Source: Bacillus nitratireducens
Lineage (GTDB): Bacteria > Bacillota > Bacilli > Bacillales > Bacillaceae_G
Assembly (NCBI RefSeq): GCF_001884135.1
Contig: NZ_MAOC01000078.1
Span: 1-64,000 of the forward strand
Reading direction: 5' to 3'
DNA: 64,000 nucleotides
Under the pieces are notes generated by a model that made no database searches, was not told the DNA's origin, and saw only the letters and a list, made by a program, of their open reading frames with translations. Below, in pieces: positions 18,256 to 26,610 of the stretch; within the stretch, counting starts at the first letter, position 1, and the number at the start of each line of letters is the position of its first letter. The translations under genes and the position numbers were made by a program.

Positions 18256-18410
18256 TGAAACTTTAATTAATGGGGTCTTTGCTCATCCACGTTGATTATT
18301 AGCCACACTAATCGGGCATTTACGGACAGGAAAGTTCAAAACTAACTACTTTGCTTTATAGCCGGATTTTGTGACGGAGTCTTACTACCCGCAGATAGTC
18401 GGCTAAATAT
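18256..18410 (+). repeat. Dispersed intergenic repeat, B. cereus group bcr type, copy 1
   Basis: Starting TGAAACTTTAATTA and containing TGATTATTAG, ACTAATCGGGC, TTTACGG and GAGTCTTACT, this stretch aligns along its length with a copy at 56131-56272 in the opposite orientation. Internal inverted segments (TGATTATTAG/CTAATC) suggest a folded structure. It resembles the ~150 bp bcr1 element described as specific to the B. cereus group; that name is from memory. It occupies much of the 517 bp gap between mecA and the TerC gene. Confidence 0.65.
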
Positions 18411-18597
18411 CATTATTCCAATTCTCTGTTCACAAAAAATTTGGACATACATTTGCGTATTGCCCCGTACACTGTAATAAAGTGAAACTTCTATAAGAGA
18501 AGATTATTTAATCCCAAAGGCGCGGGATAAAAGCTAAACAAACTTTCTTCATCACATACATATCGCTTATTAAAACATCATAAACGGAGGCAGACGA
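18411..18597 (+). promoter_or_regulatory. Leader region of the TerC gene with a short hairpin
   Basis: ATCCC (18511-18515) and GGGAT (18525-18529) form a small hairpin in the leader and a candidate -10 TAATAA lies near 18475 with TTGCGT 16 nt upstream. I looked for the manganese yybP-ykoY riboswitch that precedes some TerC genes and do not see its conserved core. Confidence 0.3.
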
Positions 18598-19272
18598 ATG
18601 GACTTAGAGTTTTTAACATCTGTACTAATGATCGTCGGTATCGATGTTGTACTAGGTGGTGATAACGCAATTGTTATCGCATTAGCTAGCCGAAATTTAC
18701 CTGAATCAAAACGAAATAAAGCAATTTTGATTGGTACTATTTTAGCAATTGTGCTGCGAATTCTCCTCACAATACTAGCTGTCTATTTACTCGACATCCC
18801 ATTTTTACAACTCATCGGCGGAGTTTTACTCACATTAATTGCAGTAAATTTACTAACTGATACTAACAACGATCTTTCTTCGATTCAAGGAAAAACGACT
18901 TTATTCCAAGCGGTGCGTACGATTGTATTCGCAGATCTCGTTATGGGGTTTGATAATGTTATTGCCATTGCGGGTGCAGCTCACGGAAGATTATTACTCG
19001 TAATAATCGGTCTACTCATTTCTATCCCGATTATCATTTGGGGCAGCAAACTTATTTTAATACTCATGGAACGTTTTCCGTTCCTCATTTTTTGCGGGGC
19101 AGCAGTTCTCGCCTATACAGCAGGAAAAATGATTACACATGAAGACAGACTTGCAACTTTTTTTCATAACAACCCAAGTTTCACGACAAGTATTCCTTAC
19201 TTATTCATTTTCACCGTTTTATGCATCGGTATTATCGTCCAACGAGTTCGATTACGAAATGTGAAACATTAA
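18598..19272 (+). CDS. TerC family integral membrane protein (YjbE-like)
   Basis: A 224-residue protein with seven hydrophobic segments and the TerC motifs GGDNAIVIALASR (residues 20-32) and FADLVMGFDNVIAIAG, whose acidic residues in the membrane suggest metal transport. Recent work on Bacillus TerC proteins links them to manganese export and metalation of exported proteins; the exact job here is inferred. GGAGG lies 9 nt before the ATG. The same gene (yjbE) lies between spx and mecA in B. subtilis. Confidence 0.9.
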   Translation: MDLEFLTSVLMIVGIDVVLGGDNAIVIALASRNLPESKRNKAILIGTILAIVLRILLTILAVYLLDIPFLQLIGGVLLTLIAVNLLTDTNNDLSSIQGKTTLFQAVRTIVFADLVMGFDNVIAIAGAAHGRLLLVIIGLLISIPIIIWGSKLILILMERFPFLIFCGAAVLAYTAGKMITHEDRLATFFHNNPSFTTSIPYLFIFTVLCIGIIVQRVRLRNVKH

Positions 19273-19274
19273 AA

Positions 19275-19310
19275 GAAAACCTTCTACTATATAATAGGTA
19301 GAAGGTTTTC
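19275..19310. terminator. Bidirectional terminator between the TerC gene and spx
   Basis: GAAAACCTTCTAC (19275-19287) and GTAGAAGGTTTTC (19298-19310) form a perfect 13 bp stem between the two convergent stop codons. Confidence 0.88.
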
Positions 19311-19322
19311 ATATTATTATAA

Positions 19323-19718
19323 TTAATTTACAAGACGCTGTGCTTCACGTAATTGGAACGTTCTTACTGTACGTGGTAAGAAACGGCGGATTTCGTCTTC
19401 GTTGTAACCTACTTGAAGGCGCTTCTCGTCAATCATAATTGGACGACGTAAAATCCCTGGATAGTCACGAATCATCTTATATAAATCTTGAAGTGGTAAA
19501 GACTCTAAGTTTACATTTAATTCTTGGAAAACTTTTGAACGAGTAGAAATAATCTCATCCGTTCCGCTTTCTGTCATACGTAAAATCTCTTTAATTTCCT
19601 CAATCGTTAATGGATCTGAGAAAATATTACGTTCTGTATAAGGAATATGATTTTCCTCTAGCCATAATTTCGCCTTTCTACAAGACGTACAGCTTGGAGA
19701 ACTATATAATGTTACCAT
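19323..19718 (-). CDS. spx: Transcriptional regulator Spx
   Basis: A 131-residue ArsC-fold protein with the redox switch C10-T-S-C13. Spx binds the RNA polymerase alpha C-terminal domain and reprogrammes transcription under disulphide stress. It is degraded by ClpXP with SpxH, whose gene is at 11134. The C-terminus ends LREAQRLVN, the hydrophobic tail expected of Spx for ClpXP recognition. AAGGAGAGTGAGC lies before ATG 19718. A long upstream region (19719-20295) probably contains several promoters as in B. subtilis. Confidence 0.95.
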   Translation of the reverse strand: MVTLYSSPSCTSCRKAKLWLEENHIPYTERNIFSDPLTIEEIKEILRMTESGTDEIISTRSKVFQELNVNLESLPLQDLYKMIRDYPGILRRPIMIDEKRLQVGYNEDEIRRFLPRTVRTFQLREAQRLVN

Positions 19719-19740
19719 ACAAAGCTCACTCTCCTTAAAG

Positions 19741-19757
19741 AGTACAAATTCTGTACT
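19741..19757 (-). promoter_or_regulatory. Inverted repeat close to the spx start, possible operator
   Basis: AGTACAAATTCTGTACT is an inverted repeat (AGTAC-N7-GTACT) lying 22 nt before the spx start codon. Its position near the ribosome binding site makes a repressor operator possible; spx is controlled by several redox repressors in B. subtilis. No specific regulator is assigned. Confidence 0.35.
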
Positions 19758-20295
19758 AATTACAGTTTAAATTTCTAACTTCCGCAATTTTTCGCGATAA
19801 CTTGTCTTATAGCAAAGTAAAAAATCGCAATTCATGTAAGCAACAATAATTACTTTTAATAAGTAACTTCTATAATCATTATACAATAGTTTTTCCAAGA
19901 AATATACAGTAAATTTACTGCTAGTTGAGAAAACTTCTCCGTGTATTCCACTGCTATGTAACATGATTACACTCACTTTAACTGTCATCTAACAACAATC
20001 TTCAATCCTTTTGACACCTACTTTTTACAATATACTTCATGTTATATACGATTGTTTTTTCATAACATGAATCGCCTAAAGGAGAACGTTTTCTTACCTT
20101 TTCCCAATAATTCAATTGAGAAATGTAAGACCAAAAGCTAAAACAAAACAAGAACACTTGTTCTTATATTAACAAATCTCATCCCTCATGTCTATAAGAT
20201 TTCTAAAATTAATCAAAATTTTTCTGACATTTCTTTCTTTTTCACCTTTTATCTCATACAATAAAAATACAGACAGGCAAAGGGGGAATTTGCAT
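19758..20295. other. Long intergenic region upstream of spx, no convincing gene
   Basis: About 540 bp without a supported gene. A minus-strand TATAAT lies at about 19877-19882, a plausible spx promoter element. TTCATGTTAT (20036-20045) and ATAACATGAA (20062-20071) form a perfect 10 bp inverted repeat. A 73-codon minus frame at 19767-19988 has no ribosome binding site and was rejected. Confidence 0.5.
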
Positions 20296-20499
20296 ATGAT
20301 TGCTTTTTTTACTGATTTTATCATTGTTGCTACCCTCATCATCGGAATAACAGCATTGATTGGTGTCATTACAAATAGTATCGGTGAAAAACTCTTTGGT
20401 GGAAAAGAAAAAATGAAGTTTGTTAACAAAAGTTTAGATGTACAATCTGGCTGGAATCAAGTTGGCGGAAAAGGCATTTATAAAAAGCGTACGTACTAA
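20296..20499 (+). CDS. Small single-helix membrane protein, unknown
   Basis: A 67-residue protein with an N-terminal hydrophobic stretch (IIVATLIIGITALIGVI) followed by a polar, basic tail containing VQSGWNQVGGKGIYKKR. AAAGGGGGAA lies 6-9 nt before ATG 20296; the longer frame from 20188 has no such site. No family recognised. It is convergent with oppA across a shared terminator. Confidence 0.65.
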   Translation: MIAFFTDFIIVATLIIGITALIGVITNSIGEKLFGGKEKMKFVNKSLDVQSGWNQVGGKGIYKKRTY

Positions 20500-20500
20500 A

Positions 20501-20527
20501 AAAAGCAGGTAATCACCTGCTTTTTTT
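20501..20527. terminator. Bidirectional terminator
   Basis: AAAAAGCAGGT-AATC-ACCTGCTTTTTTT between the small plus-strand gene and the stop of the minus-strand oppA copy. Confidence 0.9.
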
Positions 20528-20528
20528 G

Positions 20529-22175
20529 TTATTTCTCTACTGATGCCCATTTGAAGCTTACTTCCCCGCCATATTTATGGTTGTACATATCTTTAATTGT
20601 TTCTCTTTGTAAATATGCTCTACCACGTTGATATACTGGAACAATCGCAGCATCATCAAGTAACATTTTTTCTGCTTCTAATAAGTTTTTCCAGCGAGCG
20701 TTTACGTCGCTTCCATCTTTCTTCGCTTTCATAATAATCTCATCGTACTTCGGATTAGAATACTTCATTTTATTTTGTGCCCCGTCAGTTACAAACATAT
20801 CAAGATATGTAACTGGATCTGGGAAGTCTGCACTCCATCCAGAGAATGACATTACAAAGTCGCCCGCATCTTCTAATTTTAGTTTTTGCGCGAATGGCTG
20901 TTGTTTAATTTTCACTGTTAAGCCTGGTAAATTCTTTTCTAATTCACCTTTTAAATATTCACCAGTTTTCTTCGATAATTCAACATCTTCATTTAATAGC
21001 TCTAATTCAATTTCGTTTTTACCAAGCTCTTTTTTACCAGCTTCCCAATACTTTTTTGCTTCTTTTACATTTGGTTTTATAATATCTCCATTTTCAGCAC
21101 GGAAATCTTTTTTATCCGGTCCTTTAATGAAATTGTCAGGAATTAATCCCGTCGCTGGCTTAGAACCGTTATTTAATAATGTATCAACGAATGGTTTACG
21201 GTCAAAACCAAGAGAAATTGCTTTACGAATATTTTTATTTGCTAAAGCTGGATCTTTTTGATTTAAGCGAAGGAAGAATACAGAAGTATCTTCTACCGTT
21301 TTGAAATCTGGTTTTCCTTTATATTTATCGATGAACTCTGCTAATAACGTCGCTCGATCGACTGCGTTTGTTTCATATAAATTAATTGGCGTAGACGTAT
21401 CTTTTACAATATTAAAGTTTACTTCCTCAAGCTTCACTTCTTTATTGTCCCAATATGATGGGCTCTTTGTCATTTTGAAGCTACGTTCATGTTGCCAATC
21501 ACTTAATGTAAATGGTCCGTTATAAAGTGTTGTATTTGCTTCTAAACCAAACTGTGCACCTTGCTCTTTCACATACTTTTCATTCACAGGATAGAAGATC
21601 GGGTAGACCATTAAATCAACAAGGTATGGAATAGAATTATCCAATTCTACTTCTAATGTATGATCATCAATCGCTTTCACGCCCAATTGATCTGGACTCA
21701 TCTCTTTTTTATTAATTTTCTCAGCATTTTTTATATCGTACATAATATACGCTGATTTCGCAGCTGTATCTGGATTAATCGCTCTTTGCCATGCATACAC
21801 GAAATCTTTCGCAGTTACAGGGTCACCATTTGACCATTTTGCATCTTCACGTAATTTGAATGTATATTTTTTACCGTCTTCTGACTTCTGGAATTCCTTC
21901 GCTACACCTGGCACTAATTTATCATCTTTACCAAGGCGGTATAGACCTTCCATCGTATTATTCATTACTTTTGAAGAAACTGCATCAGCTGATAACGCTG
22001 GGTCCATCGTTGGAATTTCTTGTGTTTCAATTAAATTAATAACTTGCTTCGCACCGCTTTTCCCGCTATCCCCTTTTGCGTTCGCTTGCGGTTCATCTTT
22101 TTGATAGCCACATGCCCCTAAAATCATGCTCATCGCTACTGTTGATGCTACAAAAACTGGTATCTTTTTTTTCAT
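20529..22175 (-). CDS. oppA: Oligopeptide-binding lipoprotein, OppA type (copy 1)
   Basis: A 548-residue SBP family 5 protein with a lipoprotein signal (MKKKIPVFVASTVAMSMILG, then A-C with Cys22) and the typical WSNGDPVTAKDFVYAWQR motif. It captures extracellular peptides for an ABC importer. It is clearly paralogous to the oppA at 29726 (same MEGLYRLGKDDKLVPGVAK block) but stands about 3.5 kb beyond the end of the oppBCDF genes, with its own promoter region. It probably feeds the same permease with a different peptide preference. Confidence 0.93.
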   Translation of the reverse strand: MKKKIPVFVASTVAMSMILGACGYQKDEPQANAKGDSGKSGAKQVINLIETQEIPTMDPALSADAVSSKVMNNTMEGLYRLGKDDKLVPGVAKEFQKSEDGKKYTFKLREDAKWSNGDPVTAKDFVYAWQRAINPDTAAKSAYIMYDIKNAEKINKKEMSPDQLGVKAIDDHTLEVELDNSIPYLVDLMVYPIFYPVNEKYVKEQGAQFGLEANTTLYNGPFTLSDWQHERSFKMTKSPSYWDNKEVKLEEVNFNIVKDTSTPINLYETNAVDRATLLAEFIDKYKGKPDFKTVEDTSVFFLRLNQKDPALANKNIRKAISLGFDRKPFVDTLLNNGSKPATGLIPDNFIKGPDKKDFRAENGDIIKPNVKEAKKYWEAGKKELGKNEIELELLNEDVELSKKTGEYLKGELEKNLPGLTVKIKQQPFAQKLKLEDAGDFVMSFSGWSADFPDPVTYLDMFVTDGAQNKMKYSNPKYDEIIMKAKKDGSDVNARWKNLLEAEKMLLDDAAIVPVYQRGRAYLQRETIKDMYNHKYGGEVSFKWASVEK

Positions 22176-22578
22176 ACTTCCACCCCTCCAAAAAATGTTA
22201 GCCCTTTCATTTTCAAACAGAAAGAAATATATATATGTTCTAATAATTCATATTATACACACAAATATAATCTTTGTATATTTATATTTCTATTTTATTA
22301 AAATTTTCTGTTAAAAAATAATCCCTTGAAAACGTTTCACATTGCTATTTTCCCTGACCAAAACGCCAAAAAACATTATTTTTATATTTTTCTAAATTAT
22401 CAGATAAAAATAAATTTTATATTCTATAATATTTTACGTATAATTATCCTTCTCTTATTAACATAAAATGGAGGTCTCTTCATATTAAAAGTATGTAGGT
22501 TAAAATGAGTGCAATGGCTATGAAAGTATGTTACGATACACTTTGCTAAAAATAGATATCGGTAAAGAGGGGACAGAT
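22176..22578. promoter_or_regulatory. AT-rich divergent promoter region between oppA copy 1 and the MATE gene
   Basis: About 400 bp, very AT-rich, no ORF supported. It must carry the promoters of both divergent genes. A candidate plus-strand -10 (TATAAT) is seen at about 22439-22444 (GTATAATTATCC). No recognised operator found. Confidence 0.45.
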
Positions 22579-23973
22579 ATGACAGCAATTCACTCAAAAA
22601 GTGGGCCAACTGAGAAACTAAGTTTATTCCTATTAACATGGCCTATTTTTCTAGAAGTTTTTCTTTTTATGTTGATGGGGATCGCTGATACTTTTATGTT
22701 AAGTGCATTATCAGACGATGCTGTATCTGGGGTTGGTGCAGCGAATCAATATCTCCATATCGCTATTTTGGTACTAGAAGTAATCGGGAACGGCGCTGCA
22801 ATCGTCGTATCTCAATACCTCGGTTCCAAACGTTTTATGGAAGCATCTAAAATATCAGCATTAGCCGTCACATTAAACTTAGTGGTCGGACTCGTTATAA
22901 GCGCTGCTTTTCTTTTATTTTCAAAACATATGATGATGGCAATGAATTTACAAGGCGATGTACTAATGTATGCACAAAGTTATTTATCCATCGTCGGAGG
23001 AGCTATTTTCCTTCAAGCTATTATTAACTCATTAGCCGCAATTATCCGTGTTCACGGCTTTACAAAGCAGGCAATGTTCGTTTCGCTTGGAATGAATATT
23101 ATTCATATCGCCGGAAACTACGTACTTATTTTCGGGAAATTCGGTTTCCCTGAACTTGGTGTACAAGGGGCCGCGATTTCTTCCGCTGTCAGTCGACTAC
23201 TGGCACTTATTGTGTTCTTCTGGTTACTATACCGCGTTATGGAATACCGTGTGAAATTACAATATTACTTCACTTTATCAAAAGAATACGTTGGCAAAAT
23301 ATTAAAGATCGGCATTCCATCTGCATTCGAACAAGTCATGTATCAAGCTTGTCAAATTGTCTTCTTATATTACGCAACATACTTAGGTACAGAATCATTA
23401 GCAGCAAGGCAATACGCTACTAACATTTCTATGTTCACTTATTTATTCGCTATTGCAATCGGTATGGGAACAGCAATTATTATCGGGCGCCTCGTTGGCG
23501 GTGGTGAAAAAGACGAAGCGTATGAACGCGTATGGAAAAGTGTAAAGTGGGCGATTGGTGTCACTTTATGTATGGTCGCTCTCGTTATTACATTCCGCAC
23601 ACAATTAATGGGACTATTTACAGATAATCCGCACATTATTACATTAGGTGCGTCAGTTCTTTTACTAAGTGTACTACTTGAAACAGGACGTACGATGAAC
23701 ATCGTCATTATCAATTCACTTCGTGCAGCTGGTGATGCAAAATACCCAGTTTTAATCGGTGCATTCTCTATGGTGTTAATGAGTTTACCACTCGGTTACT
23801 TTTTCGCCTTCCATTTAGATATGGGGCTCGTTGGTATTTGGCTAGCGATTGCTATTGATGAATGGACGCGTGCCATTATTATGTTCTTCCGCTGGAGAAG
23901 TAGAGCGTGGGAACGTTATGCACTTGTTAAACCAAATGAGCAAGATGAGAACGTTTCTGTTCAGGCGCAGTAA
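22579..23973 (+). CDS. MATE family efflux transporter
   Basis: A 464-residue membrane protein with about twelve hydrophobic segments in two similar halves, beginning with LSLFLLTWPIFLEVFLFMLMGIADTFMLS, which is the typical MATE opening (P-x-F at helix 1, D-T in helix 2). Such transporters exchange cations or drugs against Na+ or H+. The ATG at 22579 has AAGAGGGG at the right distance; an upstream frame from 22528 lacks one. It follows a divergent oppA and ends at a strong terminator. Confidence 0.9.
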   Translation: MTAIHSKSGPTEKLSLFLLTWPIFLEVFLFMLMGIADTFMLSALSDDAVSGVGAANQYLHIAILVLEVIGNGAAIVVSQYLGSKRFMEASKISALAVTLNLVVGLVISAAFLLFSKHMMMAMNLQGDVLMYAQSYLSIVGGAIFLQAIINSLAAIIRVHGFTKQAMFVSLGMNIIHIAGNYVLIFGKFGFPELGVQGAAISSAVSRLLALIVFFWLLYRVMEYRVKLQYYFTLSKEYVGKILKIGIPSAFEQVMYQACQIVFLYYATYLGTESLAARQYATNISMFTYLFAIAIGMGTAIIIGRLVGGGEKDEAYERVWKSVKWAIGVTLCMVALVITFRTQLMGLFTDNPHIITLGASVLLLSVLLETGRTMNIVIINSLRAAGDAKYPVLIGAFSMVLMSLPLGYFFAFHLDMGLVGIWLAIAIDEWTRAIIMFFRWRSRAWERYALVKPNEQDENVSVQAQ

Positions 23974-24039
23974 CACTCCTTTAATCGAGATGAAGTCATT
24001 TTTAAATGAAATTTGCATTGGAGAGTCTTTAAATAGTAG

Positions 24040-24078
24040 AAAAAGCTGTTCCAACAAATTGTTGGAACAGCTTTTTTT
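24040..24078. terminator. Bidirectional terminator after the MATE gene
   Basis: AAAAGCTGTTCCAACA-AAT-TGTTGGAACAGCTTTT, a 16 bp perfect stem with flanking A and T runs, shared with the convergent minus-strand gene. Confidence 0.92.
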
Positions 24079-24766
24079 AATTATACTTTTCAATTTCTAT
24101 CTTCAATTCGTCAATGTTCTTATTAGAAATCGTATCCGATATTGTATGATCCAATTGATTTTTTAAAATATATGTTTGGTTATCTTGTTTCTTTTTAACA
24201 CTTAATCTCTCTTCGTCTACATGTAATAAGTTTGACTGTAAATACGCTATATCATTTTCATCAAACATTATGGAAAATGGTTCAATTGCGCCAAAGTAAT
24301 GATTCATATTTTCATCTTTTTTCAAAAATAACATGTATTTCTTCCCAATCTCCGGCTTTATATAAAGAGGGTCTTCATTTACAACCTTACTATTCGAATC
24401 ATCGATTTCAATTTGTTCTGCGTATCGATAATTAATTTTCACTCTATCTTGTAAGGAGTCTCCTTTTAAAACTTCTTTTACGTTAAAATTGTATAAATGG
24501 CCCTCTACATAATTCTCCTGATCTTCTTGACTAATGTCTTGTGGATTACGCGCCATATTCCAAGTTGAATGAAAGCCATCATAATTGCCTATTGCAACTA
24601 CATCGGCTTCCTTAACCATGTCTTCTAATCTACTTGTGGATGGAAAATCTTTAGTTATTACAATTGTTTTATCTTCGACTTCTCCAAAATAAATACTATA
24701 TCCCCCTATACTTAAGCAAATTGCGAAAGGAACTGCCAACAAAATGAATTTCAATTTTTTATTCAT
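24077..24766 (-). CDS. Membrane-anchored protein of unknown function, partner of the matrixin protease
   Basis: A 229-residue protein with one N-terminal membrane segment (residues about 5-27, FILLAVPFAICLSIGGYSIY) and an extracellular part. The pattern EADVVAIGNYDG, then YNFNVKEVLKGD and later PEIGKKYMLFLKKDE is reminiscent of secreted beta-barrel domains of the NTR/TIMP or OB type, but the disulphide cysteines of TIMPs are absent. AAGGAGGGA precedes ATG 24766; a longer frame to 24802 overlaps the protease gene. Its start is 19 nt after the matrixin gene's stop, so they form an operon. A role as inhibitor or regulator of the protease is speculation. Confidence 0.6.
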   Translation of the reverse strand: MNKKLKFILLAVPFAICLSIGGYSIYFGEVEDKTIVITKDFPSTSRLEDMVKEADVVAIGNYDGFHSTWNMARNPQDISQEDQENYVEGHLYNFNVKEVLKGDSLQDRVKINYRYAEQIEIDDSNSKVVNEDPLYIKPEIGKKYMLFLKKDENMNHYFGAIEPFSIMFDENDIAYLQSNLLHVDEERLSVKKKQDNQTYILKNQLDHTISDTISNKNIDELKIEIEKYN

Positions 24767-24785
24767 TATATATCCCTCCTTACTT

Positions 24786-25313
24786 TCACTTATAAATTGC
24801 ATTTACACCATTCACATCATCTTTTTGAGGAACATGCATTTTGGTACGATCTCTATCACTATTCATAATAGATGTCCCTGTATTATGATCGAGTCCTAAT
24901 GCATGTCCTAATTCATGAACAGCCGTACTTTTAGCGACATTTGATTTCGTGATATTTGTATTACCTGCATTAATGTCTCCAGAAAACTTCGTAACAATTT
25001 TATTATTTAGTTGAACAATCATTCTTCCATAATATGTGGACGAGGATTCATACCACGAATTTAATGTGTGCACCGAAGATCCGTGATAAAAGAATTTGGC
25101 ATTAGCTGCACTATTTTGCCAAGATGAAATAGCATCCTGCCAACCACTCTTTATTACACTGCTTCCCGATAAACGGTCACCCCATTTAAAACTTTGGGTT
25201 TTTGTCGATAATTTGTATCCTGTCTTTTCATACGCATTTGACACATTCAAACTACTACCTACTATGAATACTATTCCAATAGCGACGAACATCGAAATAA
25301 TTTTTTTCAACAA
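24786..25313 (-). CDS. Secreted matrixin-family zinc metalloprotease
   Basis: A 175-residue protein with a Sec signal peptide (LKKIISMFVAIGIVFIVGSS, cleavage probably near residue 26) and the zinc motif HELGHALGLDH at 133-143, followed by SIMN with the Met-turn. This is the peptidase M10 pattern in a minimal form with no hemopexin or other domain and hardly any propeptide. The start is TTG with GGGGAGGAAG 7 nt upstream. It is transcribed with the membrane protein at 24077. The substrate is unknown; a candidate PlcR-like box lies upstream. Confidence 0.85.
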   Translation of the reverse strand: MLKKIISMFVAIGIVFIVGSSLNVSNAYEKTGYKLSTKTQSFKWGDRLSGSSVIKSGWQDAISSWQNSAANAKFFYHGSSVHTLNSWYESSSTYYGRMIVQLNNKIVTKFSGDINAGNTNITKSNVAKSTAVHELGHALGLDHNTGTSIMNSDRDRTKMHVPQKDDVNGVNAIYK

Positions 25314-25393
25314 ATTACTTCCTCCCCATTATTTTTAATAGATACTCGTTCTCTTTCATGATTCTATAAATCTTTTCGTTTACTATATATACA

Positions 25394-25438
25394 CAAACGC
25401 TTCTATTTCAAAAACACATCATGATGTATATCTACATA
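25394..25438 (-). promoter_or_regulatory. Candidate PlcR-like box upstream of the matrixin operon
   Basis: GATGTATATCTACATA (25423-25438) matches the PlcR consensus TATGNAWWWWTNCATA at all but two positions. On the minus strand it is followed by TTGAAA and, about 16 nt on, TATATA, a plausible sigma-A promoter. PlcR activates genes for secreted degradative proteins, which fits the target. Two mismatches make this tentative. Confidence 0.4.
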
Positions 25439-25525
25439 TTAGTACTATCTCTTTCACCAATCAAAATAATAAAATCAGCTTTTCCTACTAAAAAAACACT
25501 TATTTTCTAGTCTCAAAATAGAAAT

Positions 25526-25556
25526 AAACTTATAAAAAATTCTTTTTTATAAGTTT
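25526..25556. repeat. Perfect inverted repeat, possible weak terminator
   Basis: AAACTTATAAAAAA-TTC-TTTTTTATAAGTTT forms a 14 bp AT-only stem in the 350 bp gap between oppF and the matrixin promoter. The rest of the gap shows no ORF. Confidence 0.5.
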
Positions 25557-25626
25557 AGATTAAGTAACAACTATTGAGATAAACTAATTTTAAAGCAACT
25601 CTATCCTGTCATCCCTTCCATCAATA

Positions 25627-25665
25627 AAAAAGCCACTCTTCCGTAGCGGAAGAATGGCTTTTTTA
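25627..25665 (-). terminator. Terminator after oppF
   Basis: AAAAAGCCA plus CTCTTCCG pairs with CGGAAGA plus TGGCTTTTT just after the oppF stop codon, ending the opp operon. Confidence 0.9.
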
Positions 25666-26610
25666 TTATTGATAAATCTCTTTATATTTCTTATACTCTG
25701 CTTCAGAACATAATACGAAATGTCCTGGGCGAATTTCACGCATTGTTGGTACTTCGCTACCATAATCATGCTGCGTTGGATCGTATACGATACGTTTACG
25801 ATTGCGCTCATAATCTGGGTCTGGAAGTGGAATTGCTGATAGTAATGATTTTGTATATGGATGCATTGGATTCTCATATAACTCTTCACTTGTTGTCAGC
25901 TCAACGATTTGACCACGGTACATTACACCAATGCGATCACTAATGTATTTTACCATCGATAAATCATGGGCGATGAATAAGTATGTTAAACCTTTTTCTC
26001 TTTGTAACTGTTTTAGTAAGTTTACAACTTGCGCCTGAATCGATACGTCAAGTGCTGAAATTGGTTCATCCGCAATGATAAATTCAGGTTCTACAGCTAG
26101 CGCACGAGCGATACCGATACGTTGACGTTGTCCGCCTGAGAATTCATGCGGGAAACGGTTCGCGTGTTCTTTATTTAAACCAACTGTATTTAACAGCTCG
26201 TGAACACGGTCCATACGCTCTTTTTTGCCTTTTGCCAGTCCGTGAATATCAATACCTTCTGCGATAATATCCCCTACTGTCATACGAGGATTTAGTGATG
26301 CATATGGATCTTGGAAAATCATTTGCATTTTACGGTTGAACTTCTTAAGTTCTGCGCGTGATTTTTTACCATGTACATTTTCACCATCGAACAACACTTC
26401 ACCGGCAGTTGCATCGTATAAACGAATAATCGTTCTTCCAGTTGTTGACTTACCACAACCAGATTCTCCTACAAGTCCAAATGTTTCACCGCGGTAAATA
26501 TCAAATGAAATATCATTAACTGCTTTAACAACACCACCACTCACATCAAAGTGTTGTTTCACATTTTTTACTTCAATTAATTTCTCACGTTGTTTAGTCA
26601 TGTTGTTCAC
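25666..26610 (-). CDS. oppF: Oligopeptide ABC importer ATP-binding protein OppF
   Basis: A 314-residue ABC ATPase: Walker A GESGCGKST, signature FSGGQRQRIGIARAL, Walker B EFIIADEPISALD, and the C-terminal oligopeptide-type extension (HPYTKSLLSAIPLPDP). Pairs with OppD to power peptide import. The start overlaps the end of oppD by 17 nt, indicating coupled translation. It is the last gene of oppABCDF. Confidence 0.96.
   Translation of the reverse strand: MNNMTKQREKLIEVKNVKQHFDVSGGVVKAVNDISFDIYRGETFGLVGESGCGKSTTGRTIIRLYDATAGEVLFDGENVHGKKSRAELKKFNRKMQMIFQDPYASLNPRMTVGDIIAEGIDIHGLAKGKKERMDRVHELLNTVGLNKEHANRFPHEFSGGQRQRIGIARALAVEPEFIIADEPISALDVSIQAQVVNLLKQLQREKGLTYLFIAHDLSMVKYISDRIGVMYRGQIVELTTSEELYENPMHPYTKSLLSAIPLPDPDYERNRKRIVYDPTQHDYGSEVPTMREIRPGHFVLCSEAEYKKYKEIYQ

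Noticed and set aside
18440-18597. Manganese (yybP-ykoY) riboswitch upstream of the TerC gene
   Set aside because: The conserved core sequences are not present; only a small hairpin is visible.
19767-19988. 73-codon minus-strand frame upstream of spx
   Set aside because: No ribosome binding site and it runs through the probable spx promoter (TATAAT); no protein-like features.
22176-22578. Prophage or insertion sequence boundary near the opp region
   Set aside because: No integrase, transposase, terminal repeats or target duplications were seen.
24077-24766. Calling the matrixin partner a true TIMP
   Set aside because: The conserved cysteines and N-terminal CxC of TIMPs are missing; only a loose strand pattern is shared, so it is kept as a hypothesis.
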